Below are positions 61,009-64,000 of a DNA stretch of 64,000 nucleotides, one piece after another. Below the pieces are notes generated by a model that worked only from the letters and a program-made list of their open reading frames with translations, did not search any database and was not told the origin of the DNA. The first letter of the stretch is position 1; each line of letters begins with the position of its first letter. Position numbers and translations under genes: made by a program. The DNA lies in contig NZ_JAIVKY010000002.1 of NCBI RefSeq assembly GCF_020524325.1, positions 434,001 to 498,000 on the forward strand, given 5' to 3'. The stretch is from Sutcliffiella horikoshii (lineage in GTDB: Bacteria > Bacillota > Bacilli > Bacillales > Bacillaceae_I).

Positions 61009-62040
61009 TTAACCAGCCATGACCTCTTTTGCTTCTACCATTTTTTCTGCTACAAATTGAACCAGATCTACCACTCGGCAGGAGTATCCCCACTCGTTGT
61101 CATACCAAGCTAATACTTTTACCTTTGTATCGCCCATCACCATTGTGGATAATCCATCAATGACGGCAGAATGTGGATTTGTGTTAAAGTCCACAGACAC
61201 AAGCGGCTCCATTGTTACACCTAATATCCCATCCATCGAACCGACCGAAGCACTTCTGAACGCATCATTCACGTCTTCTACCGTCACCGGTTTTTTCAAG
61301 TCTACCACTAAATCAACAAGCGATACGTTAGGTGTTGGAACACGCAGCGCCATACCATGCAGTTTTCCTTTTAGGTGTGGAAGAACTAAGGATAATGCTT
61401 TTGCCGCACCTGTAGAGGTAGGGATGATAGACTGACCGCATGCTCTTGCTCGGCGCAAATCCTTATGCGGGTTGTCAATATTCTTTTGGTCATTTGTATA
61501 AGCATGCACAGTTGTCATTAATCCATTCTCAATACCAAACTGTTGATCTAACACTTTTACAACCGGCGCTAGGCAGTTTGTCGTACAAGAAGCGTTAGAG
61601 ATGACAAAGTGCTCATTCATATCCAATACTTCTTCGTTTACGCCCATGACAATCGTTACATCTTCGTTTTTACCTGGTGCTGTCAGTACAACACGCTTAG
61701 CACCAGCTTGAAGATGAAGTGCCGCTTTGTCGCGGGAGTTAAACTTTCCTGTAGCTTCAATAACGATATCTATGTTCATTTCTTTCCAAGGAAGCTCTTC
61801 TGGATTACGGTTGTTCACTAATTGAATGCGCTTACCATTTACGATTAAGGCATTGTCTTCTGCGTAAACATCCGCATCAAAGCGACCATGGTTTGTGTCA
61901 TATTTAATCAGGTGAGCTAGCGTTTCCGCTGGATAGCTAGCATTGATTGCAACGATATTTAAGCCTTCTTCTTGGATGGCGCGTCTGAATACCATTCTCC
62001 CAATTCGTCCAAACCCGTTAATTGCAACCTTTGCCTTCAT
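61009..62040 (-). CDS. gapB: Glyceraldehyde-3-phosphate dehydrogenase GapB (NADP-type, gluconeogenic)
   Basis: GapB runs the reaction in the gluconeogenic direction with NADP. The 343-residue protein has the Rossmann start [16 protein letters not shown] and the catalytic cysteine C152 in SNASCTTNC. The segment after the second strand reads [10 protein letters not shown], lacking the aspartate that fixes NAD in glycolytic GapA. The ATG at 62040 (MKAKVAING) is chosen with GGGGAA upstream. Two CcpN boxes flank the -10 region, so repression on glucose is expected as in B. subtilis. A terminator closes the gene. Confidence 0.96.
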   Translation of the reverse strand: MKAKVAINGFGRIGRMVFRRAIQEEGLNIVAINASYPAETLAHLIKYDTNHGRFDADVYAEDNALIVNGKRIQLVNNRNPEELPWKEMNIDIVIEATGKFNSRDKAALHLQAGAKRVVLTAPGKNEDVTIVMGVNEEVLDMNEHFVISNASCTTNCLAPVVKVLDQQFGIENGLMTTVHAYTNDQKNIDNPHKDLRRARACGQSIIPTSTGAAKALSLVLPHLKGKLHGMALRVPTPNVSLVDLVVDLKKPVTVEDVNDAFRSASVGSMDGILGVTMEPLVSVDFNTNPHSAVIDGLSTMVMGDTKVKVLAWYDNEWGYSCRVVDLVQFVAEKMVEAKEVMAG

Positions 62041-62062
62041 GTAAATTCCCCTTTTCTGTATA

Positions 62063-62073
62063 TATGTTATACT
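62063..62073 (+). promoter_or_regulatory. CcpN box, gapB-proximal
   Basis: TATGTTATACT fits the published CcpN motif TRTGHYATAYW at all positions. With the box at 62097-62107 it forms a perfect 11-bp inverted repeat. Confidence 0.82.
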
Positions 62074-62096
62074 TATTAATCTGTTATCCTGCAATT

Positions 62097-62126
62097 AGTA
62101 TAACATAATTGATTTCTATATGTCAT
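62097..62126 (-). promoter_or_regulatory. gapB promoter with overlapping CcpN box
   Basis: The second TATGTTATACT (62097-62107, minus strand) contains the TATACT -10 (62097-62102). ATGACA (62121-62126) lies 18 bp upstream as -35. CcpN bound here would cover the promoter. Confidence 0.8.
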
Positions 62127-62137
62127 GTAAAAAATAC

Positions 62138-62175
62138 AAAAAGGGCATATCCCTATTTTGGGATATGCCTTTTTG
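62138..62175 (-). terminator. Intrinsic terminator of coaE (bidirectional shape)
   Basis: AAAAAGGGCATATCCC and GGGATATGCCTTTTT form a 15-bp stem, with A and T runs on both sides. It lies beyond copy 16 of the repeat. Confidence 0.9.
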
Positions 62176-62207
62176 TTTCACAACCAATTATTTTACATTT
62201 TGCATTT

Positions 62208-62393
62208 ACTGTCGATCCCCGTTGCAGGCGCTTCGCTTTCCGTGGGCGGTCCGGAAGCCTCCTCACTTCGTTGCGGGGTCTTCCCTGTCCCTTCCTCCCG
62301 CAGGACAAGGAAGGCTACGGCAGCGATTCATCGCACGAAGAAAATGCGTTAGCATTTTCGAGGAGTCTGCGCGCCTTCCACTGCGATCAACTG
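62208..62393 (+). repeat. Dispersed palindromic element, copy 16, long subtype overlapping coaE
   Basis: At 186 bp it is longer than the others because of an insert at about 62304-62362. The insert contains its own hairpin (GAAAATGCG/CGTTAGCATTTTC region) between the CTCCCGCAGGA and AGGAGTCTGCGCGCC landmarks. Its right end GATCAACTG runs into the last codons of coaE and supplies the stop codon. Confidence 0.85.
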
Positions 62394-62995
62394 GGTTTCT
62401 GGATATGCCAGTTGGTTAAGATGTCATTTAGTTGTTGTTCTGTTTTGGTAAGAGATCCGTTGTTGTCTATGACTGCATGGGAGAGTTTTACTTTTTCGGA
62501 AAGAGGCATTTGCGAATTTATTCTGTCTGTTGCTTCCTTTTCGGTTAGATCGTTCCTCTCCATCAAGCGTTTCAGTTGGGTTTCCTTTGTTACATACACA
62601 AGTAAAGTTTTATCTACAAGATGAGTCAGTTTGCTTTCGAAAAGTAAGGGAATATCCATGATAACCACTTCATGGCCTTCTTCTAAATATTGTTGGGTCT
62701 TTTCTTTCATGCTTGTCCTGATGCTTGGGTGCATAATGTTATTGAGCTTTTCCCGTTTTTCCTGATTTTGAAAAATAATGCTTCCGAGCTTAGGTCGGTT
62801 CAGTGTTTTGTCGTCATTAAGTATTTCTTGTCCAAATTCACTGACCAACTTTTGATATGTATCTGTACCAATTTCTACAACTTCTCGAGCCACAACATCA
62901 GCATCCACAATCGGTATATTTTTATCGCGCAGCATATTGGCCACTGTGCTTTTACCGCTTGCGATTCCTCCTGTTAGTCCTATAATCAAAGGCAT
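62387..62995 (-). CDS. coaE: Dephospho-CoA kinase
   Basis: The last step of coenzyme A synthesis, phosphorylating the ribose 3'-hydroxyl. The 202-residue protein has a P-loop GLTGGIASGKST (residues 6-17), DADVVAREV in the nucleoside-binding area, the LID-type segment and the VVIMDIPLLFESKL motif. The ATG at 62995 has AGGAGG 7 nt upstream; an ATG two codons earlier is too close to it. The final residues Pro-Ser and the TGA stop come from the terminus of a dispersed element, so the native C-terminus may have been altered. It lies between ytaF and gapB. Confidence 0.95.
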   Translation of the reverse strand: MPLIIGLTGGIASGKSTVANMLRDKNIPIVDADVVAREVVEIGTDTYQKLVSEFGQEILNDDKTLNRPKLGSIIFQNQEKREKLNNIMHPSIRTSMKEKTQQYLEEGHEVVIMDIPLLFESKLTHLVDKTLLVYVTKETQLKRLMERNDLTEKEATDRINSQMPLSEKVKLSHAVIDNNGSLTKTEQQLNDILTNWHIQKPS

Positions 62996-63016
62996 GTCCA
63001 TTCCTCCTTTATAAAA

Positions 63017-63043
63017 GAGAGGCTGCGTTAGACAACCTCTAGT
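63017..63043 (-). terminator. Hairpin between ytaF and coaE
   Basis: AGAGGTTG and CAGCCTCT arms (one bulge) are followed by CTTTTAT on the minus strand. Confidence 0.6.
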
Positions 63044-63052
63044 GTTTCTTTT

Positions 63053-63694
63053 TTACATTTTAATAATTCCAATCACAATAAGTAATACGCCTGGTAAAAA
63101 GGAGAACTTATTGATCCACGAAACGGTGGAAAAGACTCTTCCCAATTTTATCCCGGTAATCACAAATAATGAACTCATCACAGCAACTGAAATCGCCATA
63201 ACCCCAGGAGAGTAGCCAAGCAAAGCTGCACCGATTCCCGCTCCAAACGCATCGAGGGACAGGGCAATACCAAGAAAAAAAGCCTCTAATCCAGTGATAG
63301 AACCGGAACGGTCAAAGTCGGCTTCTGTTGGCTTTCTCAAAATGTTAATTACAACACCGAGTGATTTGATTTCAAGGTTGAACAAAATGCGTTCATCGGC
63401 AAAAGAGGTACTGTCTTCGGCTGTACTGGCACGGAAAAACTGATAGAGAACCCACATTCCTAATACAATTAGAATGCTTCCACCAATTGTCTCTGCAAAA
63501 GCAGGGGAGAGAAATTTCATAAGTATGGTGCCTACTAACATGGCAAGCAAAAGCGAGACGGCCGAACAACACGCGATGATACTGATTGATTTAAGCGGCA
63601 TATGCATTTTTCTTAGGCCATATGTCAAGCCAACACTGAAGCTATCCAGACTAACAGCAAAGGCTAGTAGGATAAGTGAGATGTATGGAATCAT
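63053..63694 (-). CDS. ytaF: Sporulation membrane protein YtaF (MntP-like)
   Basis: A 213-residue membrane protein with six hydrophobic segments. It has the MntP-like duplicated helix pattern: LLAFAVSLDSFSVGLTYGLR in the first half and LGIALSLDAFGAGIGAALLG in the second, each with a conserved aspartate. A soluble loop (about residues 85-125) separates the halves. In B. subtilis YtaF is a sporulation gene; transport of a metal ion is suggested only by the MntP resemblance. The ATG at 63694 follows GGGAGGAG with a 6-bp spacer. It lies between mutM and coaE as in B. subtilis. Confidence 0.9.
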   Translation of the reverse strand: MIPYISLILLAFAVSLDSFSVGLTYGLRKMHMPLKSISIIACCSAVSLLLAMLVGTILMKFLSPAFAETIGGSILIVLGMWVLYQFFRASTAEDSTSFADERILFNLEIKSLGVVINILRKPTEADFDRSGSITGLEAFFLGIALSLDAFGAGIGAALLGYSPGVMAISVAVMSSLFVITGIKLGRVFSTVSWINKFSFLPGVLLIVIGIIKM

Positions 63695-63833
63695 TAAGAG
63701 CTCCTCCCTAACTATCACTAAGATAGTATATGGCAGGAGCCTATTCGATGTGTTCTAAATATTTTTTAACTCTAACTCCCTTTTGCCTTTCGCTCCGGGT
63801 GTTCGCTTTGAATTTAGATATTGTATAGACACC

Positions 63834-63909
63834 GCTGTGGATTTCCGCAAATGGCTTCGCTTTATGAGGGGCGCTGCTGGAGCCTTCGCCTTTTGCTCGA
63901 ATCCATAGC
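63834..63909 (+). repeat. Dispersed palindromic element, copy 17, internally deleted
   Basis: GCTGTGGATTTCCGCAAATG is joined by deletion to GGAGCCTTCGCCTTTTGCTC and AATCCATAGC; about 50 bp of the middle are missing. A further 40-bp fragment of the variant end (CTCCCTTTTGCCTTTCGCTC, GGGTGTTCGCTTT) lies at 63771-63810. Both lie past the mutM stop. Confidence 0.75.
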
Positions 63910-63941
63910 TAGAAATCACCAAGCACTATATGATATCAGTT

Positions 63942-64000
63942 TTATGGCTTTGGCTGGCATTTAGGGCAGGTGTGGGTGCCTCTGCCGGCTACGACTGTTT
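63942..64000 (-). CDS. mutM: Formamidopyrimidine-DNA glycosylase, C-terminal end (runs off window)
   Basis: The last 19 codons of a minus-strand gene. They read TVVAGRGTHTCPKCQPKP, which is the second half of the zinc finger that ends MutM/Fpg (the family pattern is VVAGRGTHxCPxCQ). MutM removes 8-oxoguanine from DNA. It is the gene expected upstream of ytaF in Bacillus. The small size seen limits certainty, but the motif is very specific. Confidence 0.88.
   Translation of the reverse strand, partial: TVVAGRGTHTCPKCQPKP

Noticed and set aside
62109-62624. 171-codon plus-strand ORF
   Set aside because: It spans the coaE terminator, the long dispersed element and the antisense of coaE.

Overview
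The window is a 64-kb piece of a Firmicutes chromosome, family Bacillaceae. The evidence is gene content and order: lonB-clpX-tig-ysoA, ysnB-rdgB-rph-gerM-racE-ysmB-gerE-ysmA-sdhBAC-yslB-lysC-uvrC-trxA-etfA-etfB-fadB-fadR-lcfA, mutS2-polX-cvpA-zapA-rnhC-pheT-pheS-ysgA-sspI, rplT-rpmI-infC-thrS-ytxC, and dnaB-nrdR-speH-gapB-coaE-ytaF-mutM. This closely follows the Bacillus subtilis map from lonB to mutM. Sporulation and germination genes (lonB, gerM, gerE, sspI, ytxC, ytaF) point to a spore former. A KhtT/KhtU-type K+/H+ antiporter pair would suit an alkali-tolerant species, but the genus cannot be fixed from this sequence. Nearly all genes lie on the minus strand; yslB, rnhC, sspI, ysdB and the efflux operon at 46.5-49.7 kb are on the plus strand.

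Layout: 0-5.5 kb proteostasis (LonB, ClpX, trigger factor) and a TPR protein. 5.6-6.5 kb a 52-bp tandem array and tRNA-Arg(TCT), with a partial second copy of the tRNA 5' half under the same promoter. 6.6-12.3 kb RNA/nucleotide housekeeping, glutamate racemase and germination genes. 12.7-15.9 kb succinate dehydrogenase. 17-20.6 kb aspartokinase II under a lysine riboswitch, then UvrC. 20.9-26.9 kb thioredoxin and the fatty-acid degradation cluster with a FadR operator. 27-28.7 kb potassium efflux. 28.7-29.6 kb a repeat-rich gap. 29.6-36.3 kb DNA repair, division and RNase HIII. 36.3-36.6 kb a putative type I toxin-antitoxin locus that is not visible as a normal ORF. 37.3-42 kb PheST under a T-box, and an rRNA methyltransferase. 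42-45.8 kb SspI, a NERD protein, an M42 peptidase, a dUTPase and YsdB. 45.9-49.8 kb an accessory PadR-controlled efflux/ABC1-kinase operon. 50-55 kb the IF3-L35-L20 operon with its leader, and thrS under a T-box. 55.6-60.5 kb YtxC, a lipid kinase, DnaB, NrdR and SpeH. 61-64 kb gapB with two CcpN boxes, coaE, ytaF and the end of mutM.

The most unusual content is non-coding. Seventeen copies of a roughly 127-bp dispersed, near-palindromic element (two longer or nested, two internally deleted) occur in intergenic spaces, most of them 20-95 bp downstream of an intrinsic terminator. Three of these terminators are the regulatory terminators of lysC, pheS and thrS, so the element now sits inside those 5' leaders. 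The two ends of each copy co-vary, which suggests selection or recent origin as a paired structure. A second class of arrays with 20-22-bp or 52-bp periods also sits just past terminators. One copy of the dispersed element is interrupted by a 199-bp MITE-like insertion with 17-bp terminal inverted repeats, which itself carries another copy. The best candidate for a discrete undescribed system is the 31-codon membrane toxin with a convergent antisense RNA between rnhC and pheT. The absence of dnaI from its usual place after dnaB also deserves attention.
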